In this document: one piece after another, positions 25,397 to 34,163 of the stretch
Position numbering within the stretch: position 1 is the first letter of the stretch
Layout of the letters: the number at the start of each line of letters is the position of its first letter
Position numbers and translations under genes: made by a program
Origin: JABWBD01 sp040768665
GTDB taxonomy: Bacteria; Planctomycetota; Planctomycetia; Pirellulales; Thermoguttaceae
Length of the DNA: 64,000 nucleotides
Reading direction: 5' to 3'
Assembly (NCBI GenBank): GCA_040768665.1
Contig: JAXGMN010000033.1
Span: forward strand, 82,797 to 146,796
The notes under the pieces: model-generated
Told to the model about the DNA's origin: nothing
What the model saw: the letters and a program-made list of their open reading frames with translations, nothing else
Database searches by the model: none

Positions 25397-26094
25397 CTTT
25401 CCCCTTCCAGGATTGATTAATCGAATCTCGTGGCAGTGATCCCGGCGTGGTCCCTCCTCACACAAGGAGTCATCCTCCCGGCAATTGTCTCGTCCGTGCC
25501 ACGGCCTTGCCGTCCGTGCGATCTTCAATCTGGCCCGTGCAGCACGGATCGCAAAGCCGGAGCGCGGGTAGATCGGCTAGATCACGGAGCATTTCGCGTA
25601 CCAGTCTCGATTTCGCGGGAAAGCCGTAAACGCATGTTCGATAAGCACACTCACAGCAAGTCGGTGTGTCGATTCTTTCGACACGGCTGTCGATCGAATC
25701 GACATGCATACGGCATCCGGAGGTGGGATCGCGGATCCGAGCAAGGTTCACACAAAGGAACGATTCGAGAGGAGAACAGGTCCGTACCATGGCCGATGTC
25801 GATGTCCTTTGCTCGCGGAAATGCCTGCTGTTCTCGGTGTTTGGCGAGGCCCCAGGTGGACGGAATGTCTCTTCGCGACTGCATCGCTGCAAAGCGCGAT
25901 CCACCTCTGCTGCAAACAGAGATAGCGTCAACGGCACGCGAATTGCCATGAGGTAGTGTCTTTGGCAAGTGAGACACCGTCCGAGACGGATCAAAGAGCC
26001 GCCGTCCCACCCAATCGCTATCACGGTAGGAACCGACTTCGACGAGGGAAACGCGGGACTGCATCGCCATTTGCCCTGCGGGAGGAGGGAAATC
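25397..26094. other. Divergent control region, 698 nt
   Basis: This separates the leftward ABC/FtsX operon from the rightward DUF1559/ABC/FtsX operon. No open frame shows family features. A minus-strand frame with several Cys residues is considered chance. Two adjacent palindromes at 25666-25704 are the clearest signals. Confidence 0.5.
25666..25704. promoter_or_regulatory. Tandem TGTCGA palindromes, possible operator
   Basis: Two neighbouring dyads, GTGTCGATTCTTTCGACAC (25666-25684) and TGTCGATCGAATCGACA (25688-25704), share the half-site TGTCGA. They lie between two divergent, homologous transport operons, about 270 nt and 390 nt from the two start codons. They could bind a dimeric regulator acting on both directions. 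This is inference from position and symmetry only. Confidence 0.4.
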
Positions 26095-27099
26095 ATGCCC
26101 ACGCCACGGCGCTCAGCGTTCACCCTGGTCGAGCTTCTGGTGGTGATCGCCATCATCGGGATCCTGATTGCCTTGTTGTTGCCGGCCGTTCAGGCCGCCC
26201 GCGAGGCGGCCCGACGAATGAGCTGTGCCAACAATCTGAAGCAGATCGGCGTGGCGCTTCATAACTACATGAACACGTTTAACATGCTGCCCAACTCGGG
26301 ATTTGGAGGGCAGGATTTTTCGCCGCTGGCGAAGCTCTTGCCGTACTGCGAGCAGGCGAATCTTCAGGATTTGATCGACTTCCGTCTCAATCTGGGCGCT
26401 CCCTACGACCCCCCGCCCGATGCGCTGCTTCCGGCCTTGGGGAAGCCGTTGGACTTATTCTTGTGCCCCAGCGACGGCGAAAGTCCGGTCCATGATTTGA
26501 CATTCGGAGCGACCGTCGTTCCCGTGGCGGGAAGCAACTACGCGATGAATCACGGCAGCGGCACGGGCGACAGTTTCATCTTCCATCCGGGCTTCGGCGC
26601 GGCCGACGGCCTCTGCTGGACCGGGGCGACCGTGCGGGTCGCCGACATTTGCGACGGCACGACCAACACGCTCGCGTTCACGGAATCGCTGCGGGGACCA
26701 TGCACGTCGCCGCCGTTGACGCCCACGCCCGATATCCAGGTTTATCGTGCCAATATGGGCTCGGGGGCGGCTTGCAACGCGGCGGCGGCCGACCTGGTAG
26801 AGGCCGGCGGGCTCGCCGCGATCAGCGTCAGCAGTTGGGACGGCGGTCGGCTCTCGTACTGGCTTCGCGGCATGCCTCCGTCGGGCCCGCTGTTGAACGG
26901 ACGTTTCCCGCCCAACGCCAAAGTCCCCGATCTGGTCGGGCAGTCGAATAGAATAACGGGACCGAGGAGCCGCCATCCCGGGGGCGTCAACGCCGGGCTC
27001 TGCGACGGCAGCGTGCGTTTCATCAGCGAGACGGTCGATCGGACCACTTGGTATGCCCTCTGGACGCGAGCCGGCGGCGAGGTTATTGGCCAGTATTGA
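26095..27099 (+). CDS. DUF1559 domain protein with pseudopilin-like N-terminus
   Basis: The 334-residue protein begins with the prepilin-type signal (FTLVELLVVIAIIGILIALL, with the polar RRSA before it). The planctomycete DUF1559 domain follows (VQAAREAARRMSCANNLKQI). It closes with the H-x9-DG signature (HPGGVNAGLCDGSVRFI) and a GGEVIGQY end. The signal would be cut by a prepilin peptidase before Phe and the product assembled by a type II secretion or pilus-like system. The real role of this large family is unknown. GGAGGAGGG lies 5-6 nt before the ATG. The ABC ATPase gene starts 18 nt after the stop, so this gene appears to lead that operon. Confidence 0.95.
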   Translation: MPTPRRSAFTLVELLVVIAIIGILIALLLPAVQAAREAARRMSCANNLKQIGVALHNYMNTFNMLPNSGFGGQDFSPLAKLLPYCEQANLQDLIDFRLNLGAPYDPPPDALLPALGKPLDLFLCPSDGESPVHDLTFGATVVPVAGSNYAMNHGSGTGDSFIFHPGFGAADGLCWTGATVRVADICDGTTNTLAFTESLRGPCTSPPLTPTPDIQVYRANMGSGAACNAAAADLVEAGGLAAISVSSWDGGRLSYWLRGMPPSGPLLNGRFPPNAKVPDLVGQSNRITGPRSRHPGGVNAGLCDGSVRFISETVDRTTWYALWTRAGGEVIGQY

Positions 27100-27117
27100 G
27101 AAAGAGACTTCCACAAC

Positions 27118-27804
27118 ATGAATGCATCCAGTAATGCAGCACCACCGCTGTGCGTTGAAAACCTGACGAAGCGATTTCGTCAGGGAAACTCGACCATCGA
27201 AGCCTTGAAGGACGTTACCCTGACCATCCGACGCGGCGAGTTCGTGGCCGTCATGGGCGCCAGCGGGTCGGGAAAGAGCACACTGCTGCACGTGATGGCC
27301 GGTTTGATGCCTCCCACGTCGGGCAGCGTCCACGTCGGCGGCGAAAACATCGCTGAGATGAGCGACTCGCGCAAGACGAAATTCCGCCGCAAGAACATCG
27401 GCGTGATCTTCCAGCAGTTCAACCTCATCCCCACGCTGACGGCGGAAGAGAACATTCTCCTGCCGGCTCAACTGGAACGGGGAACGCGGGTGTCGGATTC
27501 GCAGCTCGACGAGCTGCTCGATCTGTTGGAAATCAAGGAGCGGCGCACGCATCGCCCCGACGCCCTGAGCGGCGGCGAGCAGCAGCGCGTCGCGATCGGC
27601 CGGGCGCTGCTGGTGGGTCCGGCGATCATCCTGGCGGATGAACCGACGGGGAATCTCGATTCGACGAACAGCACGACGATCTGCACCTTGCTGCGAAGGC
27701 TCTGCACGGAGCAGAAGCGCACCCTGGTCGTCGTGACGCACGACAAGGAAGTGGCGGACTACGGCGATCGGACGGTTCACCTCAGGGACGGGCGGACGGA
27801 GTGA
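27118..27804 (+). CDS. ABC transporter ATP-binding protein (LolD/MacB-like)
   Basis: The 228-residue nucleotide-binding subunit has a length typical of LolD. Walker A is GASGSGKST at 47-55, the Q-loop is in IFQQFNL, the signature is LSGGEQQ at 150-156, Walker B is IILADE near 170-175 and the H-loop is in VTHDKE. It pairs with the FtsX-type permease beginning 146 nt downstream. It is homologous to the ATPase at 24563-25396, and together the two halves make a mirrored arrangement around the control region and the DUF1559 gene. No clear Shine-Dalgarno sequence is present. Coupling to the DUF1559 gene 18 nt upstream is likely. Confidence 0.94.
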   Translation: MNASSNAAPPLCVENLTKRFRQGNSTIEALKDVTLTIRRGEFVAVMGASGSGKSTLLHVMAGLMPPTSGSVHVGGENIAEMSDSRKTKFRRKNIGVIFQQFNLIPTLTAEENILLPAQLERGTRVSDSQLDELLDLLEIKERRTHRPDALSGGEQQRVAIGRALLVGPAIILADEPTGNLDSTNSTTICTLLRRLCTEQKRTLVVVTHDKEVADYGDRTVHLRDGRTE

Positions 27805-27950
27805 TAGGCGTGAGGCGGGAGTCCATCCTTCCCTCCTTGAGCCTCTTTCCGCCCTGACGGCTCCACGGGCTTGGAAGCCCGGCCCGCCTATCCCTCCCTT
27901 GAGCCCACCGACCCGTTCTTCCCAACCCCAAGCAACCGCGAACCACAAAC

Positions 27951-30947
27951 ATGCTCCTTATCAAACTGATTTTTCGCGAAGCCTGGTATCATCGGTCGCG
28001 GCTCGCGCTTGCCGTGATCGCGACGGCGGCGATGTCCGCGATGCTCGTCTGGCTCATTGGCAGCATCGGACTGGTCGTGCTCGAATTCGAGAACGAGGGC
28101 GAGAAGTTTCTCGGCCACTATCACGTGACGATGATTCCGCAGCGAGGCGACGAACTTACGGCGGGAGCGGCGCCCGCCATACGCCGGATGACGCCGCCCG
28201 CGCCGCTGCTGGTCGAGCCGAAGGTGCTGGACGCTCTGAGGAGCGATGATCTGGTCATGCAAGTCTCGCCCGCGCGGCAAATTCGCGGGATGTTCGGGAA
28301 ATACACGATGGCGAAATATACCGACGCCCAGAGCGTTCTCCGGCGTCAGCGCGCCGGCCACGGAACGCCGATGGGGAGTCCGACCATCGTGGGGATCGAC
28401 GCCGAGCAGTCCCCGTTCGAACTGGAAGAAGGCGATTGGTTCGACGCCCATAGCGAAGAGATGCAGGGAGTGATGGGGACGGCGGCCGCCGGGAGCCTGG
28501 GCATTTGGGACCAGGAGGAAGACCCCATCCGGGCGGGCGACTATGTCGCCGTGCGACTCAACGAGGCCGAATACAAGATCAAGATCGTCGGGCTGGTCGA
28601 TCAGAAGGCCGGCGGCGGTTTCGGCTTCGGCGGCATCACGCCGGCCGTCAGTGCAGTCTATGTTTCCATGGCGACCGCCGAGAAGATCGAGCCAATGGGC
28701 GAAGCGGACAAGGGCAAGCCGCAATACCTATACGTCCGCCTGCGGGACGGGGCGAACGTCGCGCAGTTCAAGAAGTCGTGGTCCGAGCACCTGGCGTCGG
28801 AAGGGATCCAGATAAAATTCGTGGATGCCGGCGACATTCAGGATTCTCTAAACAACCGGCCCGGTCCGCGCGGCGGCGGACTGATGGGCAGCGCGTCGTC
28901 CATCAGCGCGATCATCCTTTTCACGACGCTCATTTCGACGCTGATCGTCTTCACCGCGCTGAGTATGGGCGTGGGCGAACGCAGTCGCGTCTTCGCCATG
29001 ATGCGGACCGTGGGGATGGAGCGGCGGCATATCGTCGCGCTCATCCTCGGCGAAAGCATGATCCTCTGCGTGCTCGGCTGGATCGTCGGGATGACGGCCG
29101 GCTGGATCGTGCTCCAGGCGACCGTCTGGTTGCAGCCCGACGTGTTCGGCACGGGCAAGACGGCGTCGCTCGATGCTTCGTCGATCATCACCTCGGGCGC
29201 GGCGGCGTGTCTGGGAGCGATGCTCGCGGCGATTATCCCGGCGTGGCGCGGGGCGAAAGTAAGTCCACTCGAAGGCATGAACCGCGGATACATCTGCAAC
29301 GTCGAGAAGCGGTGGTTCTACGCCGCCGGGATCGTCGGCGCCGCGATGCTTATCGTCAATCCGATCGTCATCTATTACGGCGTCAGCGCGGAGACCTCCA
29401 TGCTGCGGCTGGCGCTGTATACCTACCTCGGACTGCCGACGCAAATTCTGGGGCTGGTGCTGCTGATGCCGGCGGTGGTGCTCTTCGTCGAGCGTTTCCT
29501 TTCGGCGCCGATCGCGAAGCTGCTGTTGATCGAGAAGAACCTGCTCAAGAACCAGCTCAGCGCGAACCTCTGGCGGACGCTCGGAACGGCCGTCGCGCTG
29601 ACGATCGGGCTGGGCGTGTACAGCTTCCTCGAAATCTCGGGATATTCCATGCTCGTTCCATTCACGCACAGCGAGCGGCTGCCCAACACGCTCGTGGCAT
29701 GCCTGCCGAAAGGTCTGCCGCCCGATCGGATCGACACGGTCCGAAATCTCGACGGCGTCGATCGAGACAAGTTCCTGCCGATCGCGCTGGAACAGCCCTT
29801 GTTTTCGGCGCAGCAGGCGAAGCGGTTCGAGGAGTTCGGCATGTCCTCCATGCAGGCCACGGCGGGCGTGGTCGTTTTCGGTCTGGATGCCGGCAAGGCG
29901 TTCGAGCCGAGGAATCTCGGCACCGACGCGAGAAATCGTACGCGTCTGGTCGATGTCGACCTGGTCGAAGGCACGTGGGACGACGCCCTTGCAAAACTCA
30001 AAAGCGGGAGACGCTATTGCATCATTCCCGATTCGTTCGCCTTCCGCGCACGGCTGCACGTCGGCGACAAGCTCGAACTGATGAAACCGGAGCCCGGCGG
30101 ACGCGGGATGCGCGGAGCGGGCGGCGGAATGCGGGGACAACGCCCCGGCGCACCGGGGGAAGGTCTGGCGGCGGACGACGCGAAGCCGATCCAGTACGAG
30201 GTCTGCGGCGTCGCCAGCATCCCGGGCTGGCTCTGGATGGCAAAGCTCAGCGGCGTCCGGAAGTACGGATACCGTTCGGGCGCGCTGATGTTCGCTCCCT
30301 ACACGACCGTCCAGGACGATTTCAAACTCAACGACGCCGCCTATTTCTGGTTCGACCGAACCTTGCACGCCAGCGGCGCACCGACGGTTTCCGACGCGGA
30401 CCTGGAGCGGTCGCTCCAGAAACTGTTGGACGAGCAATCGCACCTGGACGACGGCGCCGGCGCGATTTCCCGTCCGATGGTGAAGGTGAGTTCGCACGAA
30501 TACCTCAACGACCGCGTAGGAAGCCGAGGGGACAGCGTGATTCAGGCGGCGGCAAAGCTGCCGCTCATCCTGCTGATGATTTCGTCGCTCGGCATGATGG
30601 GGACGGTCGCCGCCTCGATTCGGACGCGGCGGTTCGAGCTTGGCGTGCTGCGATGCCTGGGAATGACCCGGTTCGGCCTGGTGCGGCTGATCCTGGCCGA
30701 AGCGCTACTGATCGCGATGTCGGCGGCGATCATCAGCATCGGCTTCGGGATTCTCGGTGCGTGGTGCTTCGTCGGTCTGATGCGCTACGTTTCGTTCTTC
30801 GGCGGCTTCCTTTCGCCGCTGACGATTCCGTGGTATTACCTGTCGCTCGGTTTCGCCGCGACGCTCCTCTTGTGCGGTCTGGCGGCGGTGATCCCGGCAA
30901 TAATGGCGGGCTGCAAACAACCGGCCGATTTGGTCAAATCGACCTAG
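27951..30947 (+). CDS. FtsX/MacB-like ABC transporter permease with two FtsX cores
   Basis: The 998-residue partner of the ATPase just upstream has the same layout as the permease at 21708-24566. It has an N-terminal helix (SRLALAVIATAAMSAMLVWL), a periplasmic domain and a first FtsX core near residues 325-440 (ILFTTLISTLIVFTALSMGV, LILGESMILCVLGWIVGMTA). A second periplasmic domain with a Gly/Arg/Pro-rich loop near 720-750 (RGMRGAGGGMRGQRPGAPGE) follows. The second core is at the end (SSLGMMGTVAASIRTRRFEL, IPAIMAGCKQPADLVKST). The substrate is unknown. A 146-nt gap before the start has no gene. Confidence 0.9.
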   Translation: MLLIKLIFREAWYHRSRLALAVIATAAMSAMLVWLIGSIGLVVLEFENEGEKFLGHYHVTMIPQRGDELTAGAAPAIRRMTPPAPLLVEPKVLDALRSDDLVMQVSPARQIRGMFGKYTMAKYTDAQSVLRRQRAGHGTPMGSPTIVGIDAEQSPFELEEGDWFDAHSEEMQGVMGTAAAGSLGIWDQEEDPIRAGDYVAVRLNEAEYKIKIVGLVDQKAGGGFGFGGITPAVSAVYVSMATAEKIEPMGEADKGKPQYLYVRLRDGANVAQFKKSWSEHLASEGIQIKFVDAGDIQDSLNNRPGPRGGGLMGSASSISAIILFTTLISTLIVFTALSMGVGERSRVFAMMRTVGMERRHIVALILGESMILCVLGWIVGMTAGWIVLQATVWLQPDVFGTGKTASLDASSIITSGAAACLGAMLAAIIPAWRGAKVSPLEGMNRGYICNVEKRWFYAAGIVGAAMLIVNPIVIYYGVSAETSMLRLALYTYLGLPTQILGLVLLMPAVVLFVERFLSAPIAKLLLIEKNLLKNQLSANLWRTLGTAVALTIGLGVYSFLEISGYSMLVPFTHSERLPNTLVACLPKGLPPDRIDTVRNLDGVDRDKFLPIALEQPLFSAQQAKRFEEFGMSSMQATAGVVVFGLDAGKAFEPRNLGTDARNRTRLVDVDLVEGTWDDALAKLKSGRRYCIIPDSFAFRARLHVGDKLELMKPEPGGRGMRGAGGGMRGQRPGAPGEGLAADDAKPIQYEVCGVASIPGWLWMAKLSGVRKYGYRSGALMFAPYTTVQDDFKLNDAAYFWFDRTLHASGAPTVSDADLERSLQKLLDEQSHLDDGAGAISRPMVKVSSHEYLNDRVGSRGDSVIQAAAKLPLILLMISSLGMMGTVAASIRTRRFELGVLRCLGMTRFGLVRLILAEALLIAMSAAIISIGFGILGAWCFVGLMRYVSFFGGFLSPLTIPWYYLSLGFAATLLLCGLAAVIPAIMAGCKQPADLVKST

Positions 30948-30982
30948 AAAACTTTGGTGACCCTCTCGATTTGGAGAATCCG

Positions 30983-31207
30983 ATGCACTCACGCAGGATC
31001 TTGTTGGCTCTGTCGCTTGTGGCCGTGGTTTCCGTACTATCCGTCGGTGTCTCCGCGGCCCGGTGCAGTTCCGCCGGGAGGTCGTTTAGGGCGGTCTCTC
31101 AGGACCAGCCGGAATATGATATTGTTACTCAATATCAATTAGAGAAGAGTTTATCCCATTCAGTTCCGCTTGCCAAGCATCCACGAACTGCGGCCCTTTC
31201 TCCGTGA
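30983..31207 (+). CDS. Short secreted protein or 5' remnant
   Basis: The 74-residue frame has a good signal peptide (RRILLALSLVAVVSVLSVGV, cleavage likely after VSA) and GGAG before the ATG. The mature part (SVSQDQPEYDIVTQYQ region onward) then runs into sequence that in another frame encodes a DUF1559 tail. The likely reading is a secreted-protein gene whose 3' part was lost when it was joined to a DUF1559 fragment near 31140. It lies 33 nt after the permease stop, so it was probably the last gene of that operon. No family is recognised. Confidence 0.45.
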   Translation: MHSRRILLALSLVAVVSVLSVGVSAARCSSAGRSFRAVSQDQPEYDIVTQYQLEKSLSHSVPLAKHPRTAALSP

Positions 31208-31608
31208 TCAACGACCCGAACAACATGCCTCCGCCTACCGCCGATCTCCTCACCGTCTGCCCGGAGTACCAGGCGGGCGGAAGTTGCCGGGTGTTTCGCA
31301 GCGCGCATACGCAGTGGGTCGAAATGTCGTGCCACCACAACGGCTTTTCGACCGCCTGGCCGCCGAACAAAGTCACTCCCGGCGGCCCCGGTCTCAGCGA
31401 GCCAGACGTTGAAATCATCAGCCGCCGCGAGCGGTTGGGCGGTCCAATCTTTGCCGCAATCACCTCGCGAAGCTACCATCCCGGTGGAGTCCAGTCGCTC
31501 CTGGGCGACGGGTCGGTGCGGTTCATCTCGCAGTCGATCGACGGGCTCGTCTGGCGGACGTTGGGGACGGTCTCCGGCGGCGAAGTCATTCCGGGCGGCG
31601 TGCTGTAG
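31120..31608 (+). pseudogene. C-terminal fragment of a DUF1559 gene
   Basis: From about 31141 this frame encodes the second half of a DUF1559 protein (SSACQASTNCGPFSVINDPN onward). It includes the closing H-x9-DG motif (HPGGVQSLLGDGSVRFI) and GGEVIPGGVL before the stop. The pilin-like N-terminus and first half of the domain are missing, and no ATG or signal precedes it. It is the 3' remnant of a second DUF1559 gene of this operon. Its end overlaps the convergent gene at 31586 by 23 nt. Confidence 0.8.
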
Positions 31609-32479
31609 GACTGCGATGCGGCACGTAGCGGTGCCGAAGGAAGTCGCCGACGTAGATCAAGTACTCAAACGACAGCGAGTCCTGCTTGACCTGCTCCAGA
31701 ATGGTCGACAAGGTCCCCTGGATTACCTCTTCCTTGTCCACATAGCCGGCGTGCTTCACGACCGCAATCGGAGTTTCTGGCGGATAGTTGACTAGAAGCT
31801 TGGCGATGAAGTCTCCGAACTCGGCACGCATCGTGAACAGCACCATCGTGCTGCGATGGACGGAGAGCTTGTCGATCGTGTCGGTCTTGCCCGGCCAGTC
31901 GGTCGAGGACAAAATCACGGCCTTGGTGCGGTCGGCGGTTGTGACGCATCGCTTGAGCGCCGCGTTTCCCGCATTGAAACTGCTTACACCGGGAACGACC
32001 ACCGGGTTGAGATCCTCGAATTCCTCGAGGCACCACGCCCAGGGACCGTAGATCAGCGGATCGCCGTTGTCGAGGATGGCGACCGTCTTACGTTCGGCTA
32101 TGGCCTTGCGGACCTTGGCGATGAATTCCTTGCGTTTCCCGTCGAGTTGCTCCGCCTCCTGCCGTTCGTCGCCCTTCAACGAGGCCGGATCCTGGCCGTA
32201 ATAGGGAAAGAGCCGCCAGAATCCTCCAACGATTTCCTTGCCGGCGAGATAGTCGGCGAACTTCTCCCGAATGGCGTTGGAACAGAAGACGAGATCGGCT
32301 TTCTTCATCACCTCGATTGCCCTGAGCGTTGCCAGATCGGCGTCGCCGGGGCCGACGCCCACCAGGTATACCTGCGTCGAAGGCTTCTCTGCGCCGACGG
32401 CGGCCAACGGCACGTGCGGTGCGGCGAGGGCGAGAAGGGCAGCAGTCAGGAAAAGTCTGCAGACGGAGTTGCGTTTCAT
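31586..32479 (-). CDS. Tetrapyrrole (SAM-dependent) methylase-like protein with a signal peptide
   Basis: The core is that of the precorrin/uroporphyrinogen methyltransferase superfamily: the SAM-binding opening VYLVGVGPGDADLATLRAIE (residues 37-56) and the second motif ILDNGDPLIYGPWAW near residue 130, where cobalamin enzymes have GDP. Unlike cytosolic CobM/CbiF enzymes, it begins with a hydrophobic signal peptide (residues 8-30) and so should be exported. SAM is not expected outside the cytoplasm, so the substrate and even catalysis are uncertain. The start has AAGGAA before ATG. The 297-residue length fits signal plus one domain. The next gene on this strand is 166 nt away, so it is probably transcribed alone. 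Confidence 0.85.
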   Translation of the reverse strand: MKRNSVCRLFLTAALLALAAPHVPLAAVGAEKPSTQVYLVGVGPGDADLATLRAIEVMKKADLVFCSNAIREKFADYLAGKEIVGGFWRLFPYYGQDPASLKGDERQEAEQLDGKRKEFIAKVRKAIAERKTVAILDNGDPLIYGPWAWCLEEFEDLNPVVVPGVSSFNAGNAALKRCVTTADRTKAVILSSTDWPGKTDTIDKLSVHRSTMVLFTMRAEFGDFIAKLLVNYPPETPIAVVKHAGYVDKEEVIQGTLSTILEQVKQDSLSFEYLIYVGDFLRHRYVPHRSPTARRPE

Positions 32480-32645
32480 TGTCGTTCCTTTTCCAAGAGG
32501 TCGGCATCGCCGAAGAACGAAGGGGCGGCATTCGGTAGGACGGATTGCCAATCCGCCCCACGGCAAAAAGTGCCAGTTATTTCTCGAACGATGCTAAGGC
32601 AGTTCGACATCTTTTTCTACCGCTAGAAGCTCGATCTAGCGTCCC

Positions 32646-34124
32646 CTATAACCCCCAGCCAATCGGCGCCTGCTCGTCATACCCCAGCATCGCGCTCTTC
32701 CGCTTGCAGTACGCCAGAAGCCCTTCCATCCCGAGTTCCACGCCGGTGCCGCTCATCTTGTGCGGCGGAACGGGAATCTGCGGATAGCCGCTGAGCATCG
32801 TGTTGACCCAGACGATGCCGGTGTCCAGGGCGCGGACCATTCGCAGGGCCCGCTGCCCGTCGCGGGTCCAGACGCTGCCCGACAGGCCATACCTTACCGC
32901 GTTCGCGATCCGGACGGCGTCCGACTCCTCCTTGAACGAGACGACGCTGAGGACCGGACCAAAAATCTCCTCGTCGTGGACCTTCATTCCCGGGCGGACG
33001 CTCGCAAGGATCGTCGGCTGGATCCAGAAGCCTCCGGCAAGCGGGCCGGCAAGTTCAAGCCTACCACCGCCGCAAACCACCTCGCATCCCTCGCCCGGCG
33101 CGGCGTTCAGGTAGCCGAGCGCAATCTCATACTGACTCTTCGTGATCATCGGGCCGACGAGCGTCCGCTCGTCGCCGGGGTCTCCGACGGAGAGCTTTTC
33201 GGCCTTCGCCTTCAGCAGCGCGAGAAACTCATCGCGGATCGACTGCTGGACGAGCAGTCGCGAGCAAGATACGCAGAGCTGGCCGCAGTTGACGAAACCG
33301 CTGACCAGAGCCGCGTTGGCGGCGCGGTCCAGATCGGCATCTTCGAAAACGACGATCGCGTTCTTGCCGCCGCACTCCAGGTTGACCATCTTCATCCGAT
33401 CGGCGGCGAGTTTCTGGATATGCTGCCCGACCGCCGTCGAACCGGTAAAGGAGATCTTGCGAACGGCCGGGTGGGCGACCAGGGCATTGCCGGCCTTCGA
33501 GCCGGAGCCGAGCACGACGTTGACGATGCCCTTGGGCGCCCCTGCTTCGACGGCGAGCCGGGCGAAGGCAACCGTACTCAGCGGCGTTTCAATCGACGGC
33601 TTGAGCACGATCGCGTTGCCGGCCGCCAGTGCCGGCGGCACTTTCAGCGCCGCGTTCACCAGCGGATAGTTCCAAGGCAGGATGCCGGCAATGACACCAT
33701 ACGGCTCGTACATCGTCAGGGCAAAATGGCCGCCCTCGGTGGTCTTCACGGCGCCCTCGATCTTGTCGGCGGCGCCTGCATAGAAGCGAATGATCGCCGC
33801 CGTGAGCGGAATCTCCCCGCCGCGAAGCTGCCCGATCGGCTTGCCCACGTCCTGGAGCTCCAGTTGGACAAGCTCCTCGGCCCTCTCTTCGACGAGGTCG
33901 GCGAGCCTGAGCAGGATTTGCCCCCGGTCGGCCGGTGTGAGCGACTTCCATGGGTTGGACTCGAACGCACGGGCGCTGGACTGCACGATCCGATCGACGC
34001 ACGCATCATCGCAGCAAGACTGTTTGGCGATGACCTGGCCGGTCGCCGGATTCAGGACGTCGCACGTACCGCCCCCGCCGTCGTGGAGTTCTTCGCCGTC
34101 AAGAAAAGGGCCGATGTTGATCAT
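32646..34124 (-). CDS. NAD(P)-dependent aldehyde dehydrogenase
   Basis: The 492-residue class-typical aldehyde dehydrogenase oxidises an aldehyde to the acid through a Cys thiohemiacetal. Visible landmarks are GILPWNYPL (substrate channel and Asn), FTGSTAVGQ (cofactor loop), the general-base Glu in NLECGGKNA, the nucleophilic Cys in NCGQLCVSCSR and EIFGPVLSV. The usual LELGGK reads LECGGK here. Similarity is greatest to betaine-aldehyde/phenylacetaldehyde-type enzymes, but substrate cannot be assigned. AGGAG lies 8 nt before the ATG. The downstream gene on this strand starts after 166 nt. Confidence 0.95.
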   Translation of the reverse strand: MINIGPFLDGEELHDGGGGTCDVLNPATGQVIAKQSCCDDACVDRIVQSSARAFESNPWKSLTPADRGQILLRLADLVEERAEELVQLELQDVGKPIGQLRGGEIPLTAAIIRFYAGAADKIEGAVKTTEGGHFALTMYEPYGVIAGILPWNYPLVNAALKVPPALAAGNAIVLKPSIETPLSTVAFARLAVEAGAPKGIVNVVLGSGSKAGNALVAHPAVRKISFTGSTAVGQHIQKLAADRMKMVNLECGGKNAIVVFEDADLDRAANAALVSGFVNCGQLCVSCSRLLVQQSIRDEFLALLKAKAEKLSVGDPGDERTLVGPMITKSQYEIALGYLNAAPGEGCEVVCGGGRLELAGPLAGGFWIQPTILASVRPGMKVHDEEIFGPVLSVVSFKEESDAVRIANAVRYGLSGSVWTRDGQRALRMVRALDTGIVWVNTMLSGYPQIPVPPHKMSGTGVELGMEGLLAYCKRKSAMLGYDEQAPIGWGL

Positions 34125-34163
34125 GCATGGTCTCCTATGTTCGATGACAAACCTTGCCGTATT

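Noticed and set aside
25470..26156. Minus-strand frame of 228 codons with several Cys (CCECAYRTC)
   Set aside because: It spans the divergent promoter region and the start of the DUF1559 gene, and has no family features.
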